Source: JANQGH01 sp039177555 (GTDB taxonomy: Bacteria; Pseudomonadota; Alphaproteobacteria; DSM-16000; Inquilinaceae). Taken from it: a DNA stretch of 64,000 bases. Both the position numbers and the translations under genes were made by a program. Below are positions 25,160 through 34,674 of the stretch, in pieces. The notes below the pieces were generated by a model. The model did not search any database and was not told the DNA's origin. It saw only the letters and a program-made list of their open reading frames with translations. Location: assembly GCA_039177555.1 (NCBI GenBank), contig JBCDFV010000023.1, forward strand, positions 7,711 through 71,710, in the 5' to 3' direction. Each line of letters opens with the position of its first letter. Position 1 is the first letter of the stretch.

Positions 25160-25889
25160 AGCCGCCGGACGTCGCAGACTGTCCACCGACATCGCGGATG
25201 CACTCGTTGAGCGCATTCGCAACGGCGACTTCCCCGAAGGATCGGCGCTGCCGTCGGAGCGCGATTTGTGTGAGCAGTTCGGCGTCGGCCGTCCCACCGT
25301 GCGCGAGGCGATGATCCATCTGGAAAGCCGGGGTTATGTCGATGCTTCGGCCGGCCGGCGGCCCCGGATTCAGGAACCGTCGCTGGACCATCTGTTCGGC
25401 CGCCTGTCGTCGCTTGCCGGCCAGTTCCTGCGCACGCCGGAGGGCTTCGGCCATCTGGAACAGGCGCGCATGTTTCTGGAAACCGGCGTCGTCCGCTATG
25501 CCGTCGACCATGCTACGCCGGCCCAGATGTCGGCGCTGCATGCCGCGTTGAAGGCCTGCGATGCGCAGATCGAAACGGACGAACCGTTTCGCAAGGCCGA
25601 TGTCGCCTTCCACCGGGTGCTGGCGGAGATGCCGGGCAATCCGATCATCGTCGCCCTGCAAGACGCGGTGGTGGAATGGCTGATCGAGCGCCGGCCGGCA
25701 CGCCAGGACGTCGAGGCCCTGAACCGGATGAGCCAAGGGGAACATCAGGAAATCTTCGATGCCGTCGTCCGCCGCAACAAGCAGCAGGCGGAGGACGCGA
25801 TGATCCGACACCTGAACCGGGCCTATTACATGTACTTTCTGCAAGGGGACGGCGCGCCCGGGCCGGCTGCCCCGCAAGGAACGGCGTGA
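25149..25889 (+). CDS. GntR-family regulator with FCD domain
   Basis: This 246-residue protein has a winged-helix GntR domain (DALVERIRNGDFPEGSALPS, then ERDLCEQFGVGRPTVREAM) and a C-terminal all-helical FCD ligand domain (about 85-230; FLETGVVRYAVDHATP, ADVAFHRVLAEMPGNPII, QGEHQEIFDAV) with the metal-binding Asp/His pattern. FCD regulators sense small organic acids. It sits between two DapA-type genes and probably controls both. ATG 25149 lies inside an operator and has no ribosome site, so a leaderless transcript is likely. The stop overlaps the next ATG by one base. Confidence 0.92.
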   Translation: MTEPAAGRRRLSTDIADALVERIRNGDFPEGSALPSERDLCEQFGVGRPTVREAMIHLESRGYVDASAGRRPRIQEPSLDHLFGRLSSLAGQFLRTPEGFGHLEQARMFLETGVVRYAVDHATPAQMSALHAALKACDAQIETDEPFRKADVAFHRVLAEMPGNPIIVALQDAVVEWLIERRPARQDVEALNRMSQGEHQEIFDAVVRRNKQQAEDAMIRHLNRAYYMYFLQGDGAPGPAAPQGTA

Positions 25890-26791
25890 TGCTGCGCGGC
25901 ATGTTTCCGGCCCTGCTAACGCCGTTCGATGCCGATGGCGGCATTATCGAGCCCGCGTTGGCCGCCCTGATCGACCACAACATCGACCAGGGCATGCAGG
26001 GCTTCTACGCCGGTGGCTCGACGTCCGAGGCGCTGCTGATGGCCGAACCCATGCGCCACAGGATGCTGGACTTTGTCGCTGAGACGGTGGCCAGGCGGGT
26101 TCCGGTCATCGCCAATGTTGGCTGTATCTCGACGCAGGAAACCGTCTCGCTGGCGAGGCGGGCCGAGGCTGCCGGGTATGACGCCGTTTCCTTCGTGCCG
26201 CCCTACTATTACGGCTTCAGTCTGGACGAAATCCGGCGCCACACGCTTGCGGTGGGCGAGGCGGTCTCGATCCCGGTCGTGCTCTACAACATCCCCAGCG
26301 CCAGCGGCGTGACGTTCGAACTGGACGCCATCCTGGAAATGCTGGAGTGGGACTTCGTGGCGGGCGTAAAGCACACCTCGCACGATCTGTTCATGCTGGA
26401 ACGCATGAAGACAGCGTTTCCGGGCAAATCGGTCTTTGTCGGCCATGACGAGGTTCTGGCCGGCGGCCTGGCCTTGGGCGGCGATGGCGGCATCGGCAGC
26501 ACCTATACCGTTCTAGGCCCCAGGATCCTGGCGGTACGCGATGCGATCGCGGCAGGCGATTTCGCCGGCGCCCTGGCCCATCAGCGCGCCATCAACGACG
26601 TCATCCAGACCTTGATCGGCTGCGGCGTTTTGCAAGGCCTGAAAACCTTGCTGCCCGATCTTGGGCTGGAGGGCGGCGTTTGCCGCGCGCCCTTCAAACC
26701 CCTGACCGAGGCGCAGGCAACTGAGCTGCGCGCGGTTTTCCATCGGCACTTTGGCTCGGCCCTGACGCCGGACCGGGCGGTAAGCGCCTGA
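25889..26791 (+). CDS. DapA-superfamily lyase, N-acetylneuraminate lyase-like
   Basis: This 300-residue protein carries YAGGSTSEALLM in the place of the GGSTGE loop of sialate lyases, the catalytic tyrosine in VVLYNIPSASGV and the Schiff-base lysine in VAGVKHTSHD. This signature is closer to NanA/KDG-type aldolases than to DapA. It probably splits a 2-keto-3-deoxy acid into pyruvate and an aldehyde. It starts on the last base of the GntR stop and precedes the peptide-type transporter genes by 33 bases. Confidence 0.88.
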   Translation: MLRGMFPALLTPFDADGGIIEPALAALIDHNIDQGMQGFYAGGSTSEALLMAEPMRHRMLDFVAETVARRVPVIANVGCISTQETVSLARRAEAAGYDAVSFVPPYYYGFSLDEIRRHTLAVGEAVSIPVVLYNIPSASGVTFELDAILEMLEWDFVAGVKHTSHDLFMLERMKTAFPGKSVFVGHDEVLAGGLALGGDGGIGSTYTVLGPRILAVRDAIAAGDFAGALAHQRAINDVIQTLIGCGVLQGLKTLLPDLGLEGGVCRAPFKPLTEAQATELRAVFHRHFGSALTPDRAVSA

Positions 26792-26824
26792 AGCAAGCAA
26801 CACCAAACTGAACGGGAGAAGACA

Positions 26825-28474
26825 ATGTCACCACTGAACGGACGCGCCGGCGGGACCGCGCTTGGCAAGAGGCTGCTGGCCACGACGGCCGTGGCCCTGA
26901 CGCTCGGCCTTGCGGTCCCTGCGCTGGCCGACGGCTCGCTTGTCACGGCGCTCGATATGGGGCCGGGCGGCGATGAGGATTCGCGGCCCTGGTCCAGCGG
27001 TGCCGGGCACACCACCCATGTGAAGCAGTTCATCACGCCGACGATCTTCAACGAAGACCTGTCCGCAATCGTGCCCTATGCCGTGGAGGCGTGGGAGTCC
27101 AACGACGACCACACGGTGTGGACCTACACGTTGCGCGACGGGCTATTGTGGTCCGACGGCACGCCGATGACGGCCAATGACTGGGCGTTCACCGCCGAGT
27201 TCATGACCGCGCCGGATTGGGCCGGCGACCGGCCGGGCGACCGCAACCTTTCCCTGTCGGAAGTGGCTGGTTTCGACGCCAAGACCGCCGGCGACGCTGA
27301 CAGTCTGGAAGGCATCGAGGTCATCGACGACCAGACCATCCGGTTCACGCTTTCGGCGTCGAACCCGCGCCATTTCGCCAGCCTGTTCCGATTCTACATC
27401 TTGCCGGAACACGCGGTCGATTTCGAACCGGCGGACTATATGACCACGGACTGGTTCCGCGATCCGTCCCGCTTTGTCGGGTCCGGCCCGTTCGTCGTCG
27501 CCGACTACGCACCGGACGAGTACCTGACCCTGGGCGCCAATGAAAACTACTTCCAGGGCCGTCCGGCATTGGACGAGCTGGTGATCCGCTATTTCGGCGG
27601 TGATCAGACGGCCGCGCTGCTGGCGCTGGAGGCGGACGACATCGACTTCACCTATGTCACCGAGACGGACGCGCCGTCGCTGGAGGATGCCTACGACATC
27701 TTCTCCAACCTGTCGGGCGTCGTGGTCATGACCCGGTTCAACTACAATCTGGTCGACGACGCGTTTTCCGACATTCGCGTGCGTCAGGCGATCCTTCACG
27801 CCATCGACCGGGACGCGATCACGGAGAACATTCTGGGCGGCACCTATGTGTCGATCCCGTGCCCGATCCCTTATGCCGACCTGTGGCCGGAAGACGTCAC
27901 AACCTATGGCTACGATCCGGACCGGGCCGCGTCGCTGCTGCAAGAGGCTGGCGTCGATCCGGGCGCGATCTCCATGGAATGGGTCGGCCATGCCGGTTAC
28001 GACAACACGGCGCATAACTCCGCGCTGCAGGCGGTCCAAGCCTACCTGTCGCAGATCGGGATCAACGATTTCAGCTATCGCTTTGTCGATATCCCGACCT
28101 TCCGCGCCAGCTATTCGCCTGATGGCGACTGGCAGAACCAGTATCACGGTTTCGGCGTGCCGCGCTTCGGCAACGATGTCGGCCGGCTGTGGAGCAATGG
28201 TGGCGCCTTGGGCACCGGTGTAACCGGCTATGACTACGACGCCGACGGGTTCGCCGACGCTATCGCCGCCATTTCCGCCGCGCCGACGATCGACGATTAC
28301 AATGCGGCCTTGGGCGATTTCTGTCGCCTGCATGCGGAGATGCTGCCCGATCTGCAGATGTGGGTCGGCAACCGCTTCGGCGCCGCCGATCCATCGATTG
28401 CGAACTTCTGGTGGCAGCCGGCCCCGGCGGGCGGTCCCTATCAGGACAACGCCCACACCTGGGCGGTGCAGTAA
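26825..28474 (+). CDS. ABC transporter substrate-binding protein, SBP_bac_5 (peptide/nickel) family
   Basis: This 549-residue exported protein has a signal peptide (TTAVALTLGLAVPALA, cleavage near residue 35) and the family order in normal sequence: N-terminal lobe (SAIVPYAVEAWESNDDHTVW, LRDGLLWSDGTPMTANDWAF), central domain with RVRQAILHAIDRDAI, and a C-terminal return to lobe I ending in a tryptophan-rich tail. It delivers an oligopeptide, glycoside or other bulky solute to the permeases that follow. Ribosome site GGGAGAAG precedes the ATG. Substrates of this family cannot be predicted from sequence alone. Confidence 0.92.
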   Translation: MSPLNGRAGGTALGKRLLATTAVALTLGLAVPALADGSLVTALDMGPGGDEDSRPWSSGAGHTTHVKQFITPTIFNEDLSAIVPYAVEAWESNDDHTVWTYTLRDGLLWSDGTPMTANDWAFTAEFMTAPDWAGDRPGDRNLSLSEVAGFDAKTAGDADSLEGIEVIDDQTIRFTLSASNPRHFASLFRFYILPEHAVDFEPADYMTTDWFRDPSRFVGSGPFVVADYAPDEYLTLGANENYFQGRPALDELVIRYFGGDQTAALLALEADDIDFTYVTETDAPSLEDAYDIFSNLSGVVVMTRFNYNLVDDAFSDIRVRQAILHAIDRDAITENILGGTYVSIPCPIPYADLWPEDVTTYGYDPDRAASLLQEAGVDPGAISMEWVGHAGYDNTAHNSALQAVQAYLSQIGINDFSYRFVDIPTFRASYSPDGDWQNQYHGFGVPRFGNDVGRLWSNGGALGTGVTGYDYDADGFADAIAAISAAPTIDDYNAALGDFCRLHAEMLPDLQMWVGNRFGAADPSIANFWWQPAPAGGPYQDNAHTWAVQ

Positions 28475-28503
28475 CGGTAGCGTCACCGGGCATGGCTAAG
28501 GGG

Positions 28504-28533
28504 TGGGGCGGGTGCATCGCGGCGTCCGCCCCA
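28504..28533 (+). other. Intercistronic hairpin after binding-protein gene
   Basis: TGGGGCGG (28504-28511) pairs perfectly with CCGCCCCA (28526-28533) around a 14-base loop, in the 92-base gap between the binding-protein stop and the first permease. No T-run follows, so it is more likely a message-stabilising or partial attenuation structure than a full terminator. Confidence 0.5.
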
Positions 28534-28566
28534 TCTCGCGCCACCTACCGGCAAGCGACCGATTAA

Positions 28567-29526
28567 GTGACCCGCTACATCATCAGGCGGCTGCTGCTGG
28601 CCATCCCGGTCCTGTTCATGGTGACCGTGCTGGTCTTCGCGCTGATCGAACTGGCGCCGGGCGATGTGGTCGACTTCTTCGCCAACCCGGAAGTCATGGC
28701 CGGCATGTCGGAGGCGGACCTTGAGGCCCTGCGCGAACGGCTGGGCCTCAACGATCCGGCCCCGGTCCGCTATCTGCACTGGCTCGGCGGCGTTCTGCAG
28801 GGGGATTTCGGCTACAGCCTGATCCGGTCCGAACCGGTGGGCGAGTTGCTGCTGCGGCGGTTCGGCAATTCCATGATGATCATGGGCATCGGCCTGTTCG
28901 TCGCGGTCACCTTCGGCATCTCGCTGGGCATCTACACCGCGCTGCGCCAATACTCGGTTGCCGACTTCACCATCTCGTTTCTGTCCTTCGTCGGCATCTC
29001 CATGCCGGCCTTCATCGCCGGTATCATCGCGCTCTACGTCTTTTCGGTGCAGCTTGGCTGGTTTCCGGCCGGCGGCATGCGCTCGCCCGGGGTCCACACG
29101 CTGGGCGATCTTCTGCACCATCTGATACTGCCCGCACTGGTGCTCTCGATCATCCATATGGCGACCTTCATGCGCTACACGCGCTTTTCCATGCTGGATG
29201 TTCTGAAGCAGGAATATGTCGTCACCGCCACCGCCAAGGGCATGCCGCGCCGCATCGTCGTCATGCGCCACGCCTTCCGCAACGGCCTGATCCCGGTCGT
29301 GACCATGATCGGCTATTCGATCCCGGAACTGGTCGTCGGTGCGGTGTTCCTGGAAACCATCTTCTCGTTCCCCGGCATGGGCAAACTCTATTTCGACAGC
29401 GTCATCTCGCGCGACTTCCCCGTCATCATGGCCGCCAATCTGGTGATCGCCGTGTTCGTGCTGGCGGCCAACCTGATCACCGACGTCGCCTACGCGGCCA
29501 TCGATCCGCGCATCCGGCTGGAATAG
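28567..29526 (+). CDS. Peptide-type ABC transporter permease (DppB family)
   Basis: This 319-residue membrane protein begins TRYIIRRLLLAIPVLFMVTV, a typical DppB first helix. It has the periplasmic LNDPAPVRYLHWLGGVLQGDFG segment and the cytoplasmic EAA loop YVVTATAKGMPRRIVVMRHA, then five more helices ending in AYAAIDPRIRLE. It starts at GTG after a stop-rich gap. It pairs with the DppC-type permease four bases downstream. Confidence 0.92.
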   Translation: MTRYIIRRLLLAIPVLFMVTVLVFALIELAPGDVVDFFANPEVMAGMSEADLEALRERLGLNDPAPVRYLHWLGGVLQGDFGYSLIRSEPVGELLLRRFGNSMMIMGIGLFVAVTFGISLGIYTALRQYSVADFTISFLSFVGISMPAFIAGIIALYVFSVQLGWFPAGGMRSPGVHTLGDLLHHLILPALVLSIIHMATFMRYTRFSMLDVLKQEYVVTATAKGMPRRIVVMRHAFRNGLIPVVTMIGYSIPELVVGAVFLETIFSFPGMGKLYFDSVISRDFPVIMAANLVIAVFVLAANLITDVAYAAIDPRIRLE

Positions 29527-29530
29527 CGCG

Positions 29531-30409
29531 ATGGCCATGACCGAGGTCACGATCGACTCCCCGGCCCGGGTCGCCTGGCGCCGGTTTCGTCAGCACCGCA
29601 TCGCCATGGTGGCGCTGGCCGTGTTGGGGGTGATCGTCATCCTGTGCGCGTTCGCGCCGTTCTTTTCTGGCTACGACCCGCTGGGCCTGAACATGGCCGC
29701 GATCCGCCAGCCGCCCAGCGCGGAACACTGGCTGGGCACCGATACGCTGGGTCGGGACGTCTGGACCCGGACGCTGTATGGCGGCCGCGTCTCGCTGGTG
29801 ATCGGCCTGGCCGCGGCCTTTCTGTCGACGATCATCGGCATCGTGCTGGGCGTGATCTCCGGCTATTTCGGCAAATGGGCCGACATGGTGGTCATGCGGG
29901 CCACCGACGTGGTCATGGCCTTTCCGCCGATCATCATCATGCTGACCGTGGCGGCGTTCACCGGCCCCGGCCTCGTCAACGTCATCTTCATCATCGGTGG
30001 CCTACGCTGGCCGCCGACGGCCCGCCTGGTGCGCGGCCAGATCCTGCAACTGCGCGATCAGGACTTTGTCACGGCCGCCCGCACGCTGGGCCTGACCAAT
30101 GCGATCATCATCACGCGCCATATGCTGCCGCACGTGGTCGCACCCCTGGTCGCGAACATCACCTTCGCGGTCAGCCTGGCGATCCTGACCGAGGCGGGGC
30201 TGAGCTTCCTCGGCCTGGGCGTACCGCTGCCAACGCCGACCTGGGGCAACATGATGGAGGCCGCGCGCGACCTGCGCATCATGCGTGAGGAGCCGTGGAT
30301 GTGGATCCCGCCGGCCATCTTCACGCTGATCACCGTGCTGTGCATCAACTTCGTCGGCGACGGATTGCGCGACGCCTTCGACCCGCAACAGCTGATCGGC
30401 GAGAAGTAG
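29531..30409 (+). CDS. Peptide-type ABC transporter permease (DppC family)
   Basis: This 292-residue membrane protein has the DppC layout: a cytoplasmic start (WRRFRQHRIAMVALAVLGVI), periplasmic HWLGTDTLGRDVWTRTLYGG, the EAA loop DFVTAARTLGLTNAIIITRH and the C-terminal NFVGDGLRDAFDPQQ. All are standard for the second permease of oligopeptide-type importers. It is one base from the first ATPase gene. Confidence 0.92.
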   Translation: MAMTEVTIDSPARVAWRRFRQHRIAMVALAVLGVIVILCAFAPFFSGYDPLGLNMAAIRQPPSAEHWLGTDTLGRDVWTRTLYGGRVSLVIGLAAAFLSTIIGIVLGVISGYFGKWADMVVMRATDVVMAFPPIIIMLTVAAFTGPGLVNVIFIIGGLRWPPTARLVRGQILQLRDQDFVTAARTLGLTNAIIITRHMLPHVVAPLVANITFAVSLAILTEAGLSFLGLGVPLPTPTWGNMMEAARDLRIMREEPWMWIPPAIFTLITVLCINFVGDGLRDAFDPQQLIGEK

Positions 30410-30410
30410 C

Positions 30411-31421
30411 GTGGCGGCCCAACCCCTGCTCTCGGTCGACGGCCTGACCACCTCCTTCGGTCGTGGGCCCGGCAAGGTGCGCGCCGTCGCGGATATGAGC
30501 TTCGACCTGGCCGAGGGCGAGGTGCTGGCCATCGTCGGCGAAAGCGGCTCGGGCAAGAGTGTCACCATGCGCTCGATCATGGGCATCATCCCGATGCCGC
30601 CGGGTGTGATCGAAAGCGGCACGGCCTATTTCGACGGCGCCGACCTGCTGGCCATCGATCAGGAGAGCCTGAGGCGCCTGCGCGGCAAGGACATTGCCAT
30701 GGTGTTCCAGGATGCCATGACCTCGCTGAACACGGTCCTGACCGTCGGCCGGCAGATCACCGAGGTGTTGGAAGAACATCTCGGCATGACCGGCAGGGCG
30801 GCGCGCGACCGGGCGATCGCCCTCTTGGAAGAGGTCGGCATTCCCGACGCCGCCCACCGCATCGACGAATACCCGCACCAATTCTCCGGCGGCATGCGCC
30901 AGCGCGCCATGATCGCGCTCGCCATCGCCTGCGGCCCGCGCCTGCTGATCGCCGACGAACCGACCACAGCGCTGGATGTCACGATCCAGGCCCAGATCAT
31001 CGACCTGGTGGTCGGCCTGCAGACGGCGCACGATATGGGCATCGTCTGGATCAGCCATGATCTGGGCGTCGTCGCGCGCATCGCCCAGAAGGTCATCGTC
31101 ATGTATGCCGGCCGGGTGGTGGAGCGGGCCACGGTCGAGGATCTGTTCGACGCACCGGCGCACCCCTACACCATCGGCCTGCTCGCCTCCCTGCCGCGCC
31201 TGGATCAGGAACCGGGGGAACATCTGGACTCCATCCCCGGCCAGCCGCCGAACGCGTCGTCGCTGCCGCCGGGCTGCGCCTTCGCGCCGCGCTGTCCGCT
31301 GGCGACCGAGACCTGCCGGGTTGAGGTTCCGCCGGTGATCACGGTCGGCGACGGGCACAAAGCCGCCTGCCACCGGTTGGACGAGGTTCGCCAGCGCGAA
31401 GGTCGCCTGCCATGGACGTGA
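30411..31421 (+). CDS. Peptide-type ABC transporter ATP-binding protein (DppD family)
   Basis: This 336-residue ATPase has Walker A GESGSGKSVTMRSI, signature FSGGMRQRAMIA, Walker B LLIADEPTTALDV and the oligopeptide-ATPase C-terminal extension with the cysteine cluster CAFAPRCPLATETC, which in relatives can hold an Fe-S cluster. It starts at GTG and overlaps the second ATPase gene by ten bases. It couples ATP hydrolysis to import through the DppB/DppC-type permeases. Confidence 0.93.
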   Translation: MAAQPLLSVDGLTTSFGRGPGKVRAVADMSFDLAEGEVLAIVGESGSGKSVTMRSIMGIIPMPPGVIESGTAYFDGADLLAIDQESLRRLRGKDIAMVFQDAMTSLNTVLTVGRQITEVLEEHLGMTGRAARDRAIALLEEVGIPDAAHRIDEYPHQFSGGMRQRAMIALAIACGPRLLIADEPTTALDVTIQAQIIDLVVGLQTAHDMGIVWISHDLGVVARIAQKVIVMYAGRVVERATVEDLFDAPAHPYTIGLLASLPRLDQEPGEHLDSIPGQPPNASSLPPGCAFAPRCPLATETCRVEVPPVITVGDGHKAACHRLDEVRQREGRLPWT

Positions 31422-32422
31422 CCGCTGCCGCTGCGCCGCCCCTCGTCGAGGTGCGCGACCTGAAGATGCATTTCCCGATCACACGGGGGATCGTCATCCA
31501 GCGGCGCATCGGCGCGGTCAAGGCGGTGGACGGCGTCAGCTTTTACCTGCGGCGCGGCGAAACCTTGGGCCTGGTCGGCGAAAGCGGCTCCGGCAAGACC
31601 ACGATCGGGCGCACGATCCTGCGCCTGAACCAGCCGACCGCCGGCGAAATCCGCATCGACGGCAGGGATATCGCGACGGTCGGGCAGGGCGACATCAGGC
31701 GCCTGCGCCCGCGCATGCAGATGATCTTCCAGGACCCCTATGCCAGCCTGAACCCGCGCCTCACGGTCGGCACCATCATCGCCGAGGCGGCAGTCCATCA
31801 CGGCATCCTGAAAAAGCGGGACCGGCAGGCCAGGGTCGGCGAGTTGCTGGAGACGGTCGGCCTCGACCCGGCCTTCGCCCAGCGCTATCCACACGAATTT
31901 TCCGGCGGCCAGCGCCAGCGCATCGGTATCGCCCGCGCGCTGGCGCTCAGCCCCGACTTCATCGTCTGCGACGAGCCGATTGCCGCGCTCGACGTTTCGA
32001 TCCAGGCCCAGGTGATCAACCTCCTGAAGGACCTTCAAGGCCGGCTGGGCCTGACCTATCTGTTCATCGCCCACGACCTCAGCGTCGTGCGGCACATCAG
32101 CGACCGGATCGCGGTCATGTATCTCGGCAAGATCGTCGAGATGGCGGACAGCCGGACGCTCTACCACGCGCCCAAGCATCCCTATTCCCAGGCCCTGTTG
32201 TCGGCCGTGCCGATCCCGGACCCGAAGGTGGAGAAACAGCGCCACCGCATCATGCTGACCGGCGACCTGCCCAGCCCCGCCAATCCGCCCAAGGGCTGCA
32301 ATTTCTGCACCCGCTGCCCGATCGCCGAGGAAATCTGCCGCCGTGAGGAACCGCCGCTGATCGATCACGGCGACGGCCACCAGGTCGCCTGCCATTTCGC
32401 CAAGCCGGACGCGTCCGCCTGA
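31412..32422 (+). CDS. Peptide-type ABC transporter ATP-binding protein (DppF family)
   Basis: This 336-residue ATPase is the second NBD of the importer: Walker A GESGSGKTTIGRTI, DPYASLNPRLTVG after the Q-loop, signature FSGGQRQRIGIARAL, Walker B IVCDEPIAALDVSIQ and the C-terminal cysteine region GCNFCTRCPIAEEIC. Genes at 26825-32422 thus give a complete five-component transporter. The sulfatase gene follows after four bases and is probably in the same operon. Confidence 0.93.
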   Translation: MDVTAAAAPPLVEVRDLKMHFPITRGIVIQRRIGAVKAVDGVSFYLRRGETLGLVGESGSGKTTIGRTILRLNQPTAGEIRIDGRDIATVGQGDIRRLRPRMQMIFQDPYASLNPRLTVGTIIAEAAVHHGILKKRDRQARVGELLETVGLDPAFAQRYPHEFSGGQRQRIGIARALALSPDFIVCDEPIAALDVSIQAQVINLLKDLQGRLGLTYLFIAHDLSVVRHISDRIAVMYLGKIVEMADSRTLYHAPKHPYSQALLSAVPIPDPKVEKQRHRIMLTGDLPSPANPPKGCNFCTRCPIAEEICRREEPPLIDHGDGHQVACHFAKPDASA

Positions 32423-32426
32423 GCCT

Positions 32427-33896
32427 ATGACCAGGCGCCCCAACATCCTGCTATGCATTTCCGACCAGCAGCGGACCGATACGCTTGGGTTCCTGGGCCG
32501 GACCCCGTGCCGGACGCCGCACATCGACCGGCTGGCGCGCGAGGGCACCTGTTTCGTCGACGCGATCTGCCCCAGCCCGATCTGCCTGCCGTCGCGCGCC
32601 TCCCTGATGACCGGGCAGTACCCGCATCAGGTCAATATGATGAGCAACAAGGACACCATCGAAGCGCCACCGCGCCTGACCGATGCGCTGCGCGGCGCCG
32701 GCTACCACACGGCTTATGCCGGCAAATGGCATCTGGAACCGGACGGCCACCCGGCCGCGTTCAAGGGCAGGGAGGCCGAGCTTGGCCTGCTCGACGTGCA
32801 CGGCCCCGCCGACGCGGTGCTGGAACGGCGGCGCATCGACGACTGGTTCGATCGCGCCGAAGGCCAGGCCTCCGCCGACTATTCGGCCTGGTGCGCCGCC
32901 CAGGGCTTGCCCGACGGCTGGCCGGTATCCGACGACGATCTGCGCACCAGACGCACGCCGTCGATGTCGATGCCAACGCCCAAGCGGCAGGCGGACCTGA
33001 CGGCCGATCAGACCTATGATGGCTGGGTCACCAGCCTGGCCCTACAGTTTCTCGACGAACGCCCGGCCGACCAGCCGTTCTTCCTGGTCTGCGGCTGGTT
33101 CGCACCCCATCCGCCCTTCAAGGTGCCGGACCCGTTCTTCGACATGTATGGCGCCGACTTGGCGCCGGAGCCGCACAATTTCGGCCTGCAGGGCGGCGAA
33201 CCGGCCGGTGTCGAGCGCAGCTTCTATCATGCGCTGTTCGAGGATTATGGCGACCGCTGGCCGCCCTGGGCCAGGTCAATGGCCGCCTATTGGGGCTACA
33301 CCTCGATGGTCGATGCCCAGTTCGGCCGGCTGCTGGCACGGCTGCAGGCGGAAGACGTGCTCGACGACACGCTGGTCATCTTCTGTTCCGACCATGGCGA
33401 GATGATGGGCAGCCACGGGCTGTGGCACAAAATGGCGCCTTACGAGGAATGCCTGCGCGTGCCGCTGATCCTGCGCCTGCCGGGCAGCATTGGCGCCGGG
33501 CGGCAGGTGACTGGCCCCGCCTCGCTGATCGACGTGCCGGCGACGATTCTGGCCGCCTGTGGCCTGCCGATCCCGGACGTCTATGAGGGTGCCGATCTCC
33601 TGTCCGGCGACCGGCCACGCTACCGCTTCTCCGAGATGCGAAGTCTGGGCGACTGGCATGGTATTGCCGATTTTCGGCTGGTTGTCGATGACCGGTTCAA
33701 GCGGGTCTGGAACCAGGGCGAGCGTGGCGAGTTCTACGACCTCGCATCCGACCCGTACGAACAGACCAACCGCATCGACGATCCTGCCATGGCGCCGGAT
33801 ATCGATCGCCTCACCACCGCGTTGATCGATTGGATGCGCAAGACGAGCGACCCGCTGCTCGCCGCTGCCGAAACGGAACTGCTGACTAGGAAATGA
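32427..33896 (+). CDS. Cys-type sulfatase (arylsulfatase/choline-sulfatase-like)
   Basis: This 489-residue protein has the sulfatase signature CLPSRASLMTG with Cys53, the residue converted to formylglycine by a maturation enzyme, and metal-binding positions in ISDQQ near the N-terminus and FCSDHGEMMGSHGLWHK near 315. It has no signal peptide, so it would hydrolyse an imported sulfate ester in the cytoplasm. Co-transcription with a peptide-type transporter suggests that transporter brings in the sulfated substrate. Phosphonate monoester hydrolases share this fold and motif, so that activity is possible too. Confidence 0.9.
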   Translation: MTRRPNILLCISDQQRTDTLGFLGRTPCRTPHIDRLAREGTCFVDAICPSPICLPSRASLMTGQYPHQVNMMSNKDTIEAPPRLTDALRGAGYHTAYAGKWHLEPDGHPAAFKGREAELGLLDVHGPADAVLERRRIDDWFDRAEGQASADYSAWCAAQGLPDGWPVSDDDLRTRRTPSMSMPTPKRQADLTADQTYDGWVTSLALQFLDERPADQPFFLVCGWFAPHPPFKVPDPFFDMYGADLAPEPHNFGLQGGEPAGVERSFYHALFEDYGDRWPPWARSMAAYWGYTSMVDAQFGRLLARLQAEDVLDDTLVIFCSDHGEMMGSHGLWHKMAPYEECLRVPLILRLPGSIGAGRQVTGPASLIDVPATILAACGLPIPDVYEGADLLSGDRPRYRFSEMRSLGDWHGIADFRLVVDDRFKRVWNQGERGEFYDLASDPYEQTNRIDDPAMAPDIDRLTTALIDWMRKTSDPLLAAAETELLTRK

Positions 33897-33900
33897 CGGT

Positions 33901-34674
33901 ATGACGACCTTCGACCCTGGGAACGAAACCGAAATCCTGGCGGCGTATGATCGCGATGGCTATGTCGCGTTCGAGCGCTTCCTGGACCGGGAGACGATCG
34001 ACGCGGCCCTGGCCAAGATCGCCGATATCCGCGAGGGGCGCATTGCCGGCATTCCGGACGACCGCATCTACTTCGAAGACCCCGCCGACCGCTCGACCCT
34101 GAAACAGGTGCAAGAGCTGTTCAAATGGGACCCGTTGTTCGAACGGCTGATGTTCGAGGGCAGGGCCCGGCGTCTGGCGGAAATCCTGCTGCAGGACGAG
34201 GCGGTCGGCCGCAACATGCAGTATTTCAACAAGCCGCCCCGGGTCGGCCAGCCGACGCCGCCGCATCAGGACGGTTATTACTTCATGCTGAAACCGTGCG
34301 TCGCGGTCACCATGTGGCTGGCGCTGGAACCGGTCGACGAAGAAACCGGCTGCGTCCGCTATCTGGAGGGTTCTCACAAGGCCGGTATCCAGCCGCATGA
34401 GCGCACCCAGACGATCGGCTTCAGCCAGCAGGTCAGCGACTTCGACGGCCTTCGGAGTTCCTATCCAGAGCGCGCCTTTCCGGCCGCGCCAGGCACCTTG
34501 CTGGCCCACGACGCGCGGACGGTCCATTTCGCCACCGGCAATCAATCGCCAACCCGTTCGCGCCAGGCGCTGGGCTTCATCTACTACGCCAAGCGGGCGC
34601 GCGAAGACCAGGCGGCCCATGCCGCCTATCAGGCCAAGCTGGCGGAGGATTTGCGCGAGCGCGGCGCGCTTTAG
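33901..34674 (+). CDS. Phytanoyl-CoA dioxygenase (PhyH) family protein
   Basis: This 257-residue Fe(II)/2-oxoglutarate oxygenase shows the HxD metal motif in PTPPHQDGYYFML, the distal histidine in HDARTVHFATGNQSPT and the 2-oxoglutarate arginine in SRQALGF. PhyH enzymes hydroxylate small molecules and can release sulfate or other groups by oxidation at the neighbouring carbon. It directly follows the sulfatase and overlaps the convergent dehydrogenase stop by four bases. The substrate is unknown, but an organosulfur or osmolyte compound fits the context. Confidence 0.88.
   Translation: MTTFDPGNETEILAAYDRDGYVAFERFLDRETIDAALAKIADIREGRIAGIPDDRIYFEDPADRSTLKQVQELFKWDPLFERLMFEGRARRLAEILLQDEAVGRNMQYFNKPPRVGQPTPPHQDGYYFMLKPCVAVTMWLALEPVDEETGCVRYLEGSHKAGIQPHERTQTIGFSQQVSDFDGLRSSYPERAFPAAPGTLLAHDARTVHFATGNQSPTRSRQALGFIYYAKRAREDQAAHAAYQAKLAEDLRERGAL

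Noticed and set aside
25676..25888. Upstream extension of the second DapA-type frame
   Set aside because: It overlaps the GntR coding region and reads as arginine/proline-rich noise. ATG 25889 gives a normal family N-terminus.
27143..28486. 447-codon minus-strand frame opposite the SBP_bac_5 gene
   Set aside because: Composition is that of a reverse-complement shadow; the plus-strand protein has a signal peptide and full family pattern.
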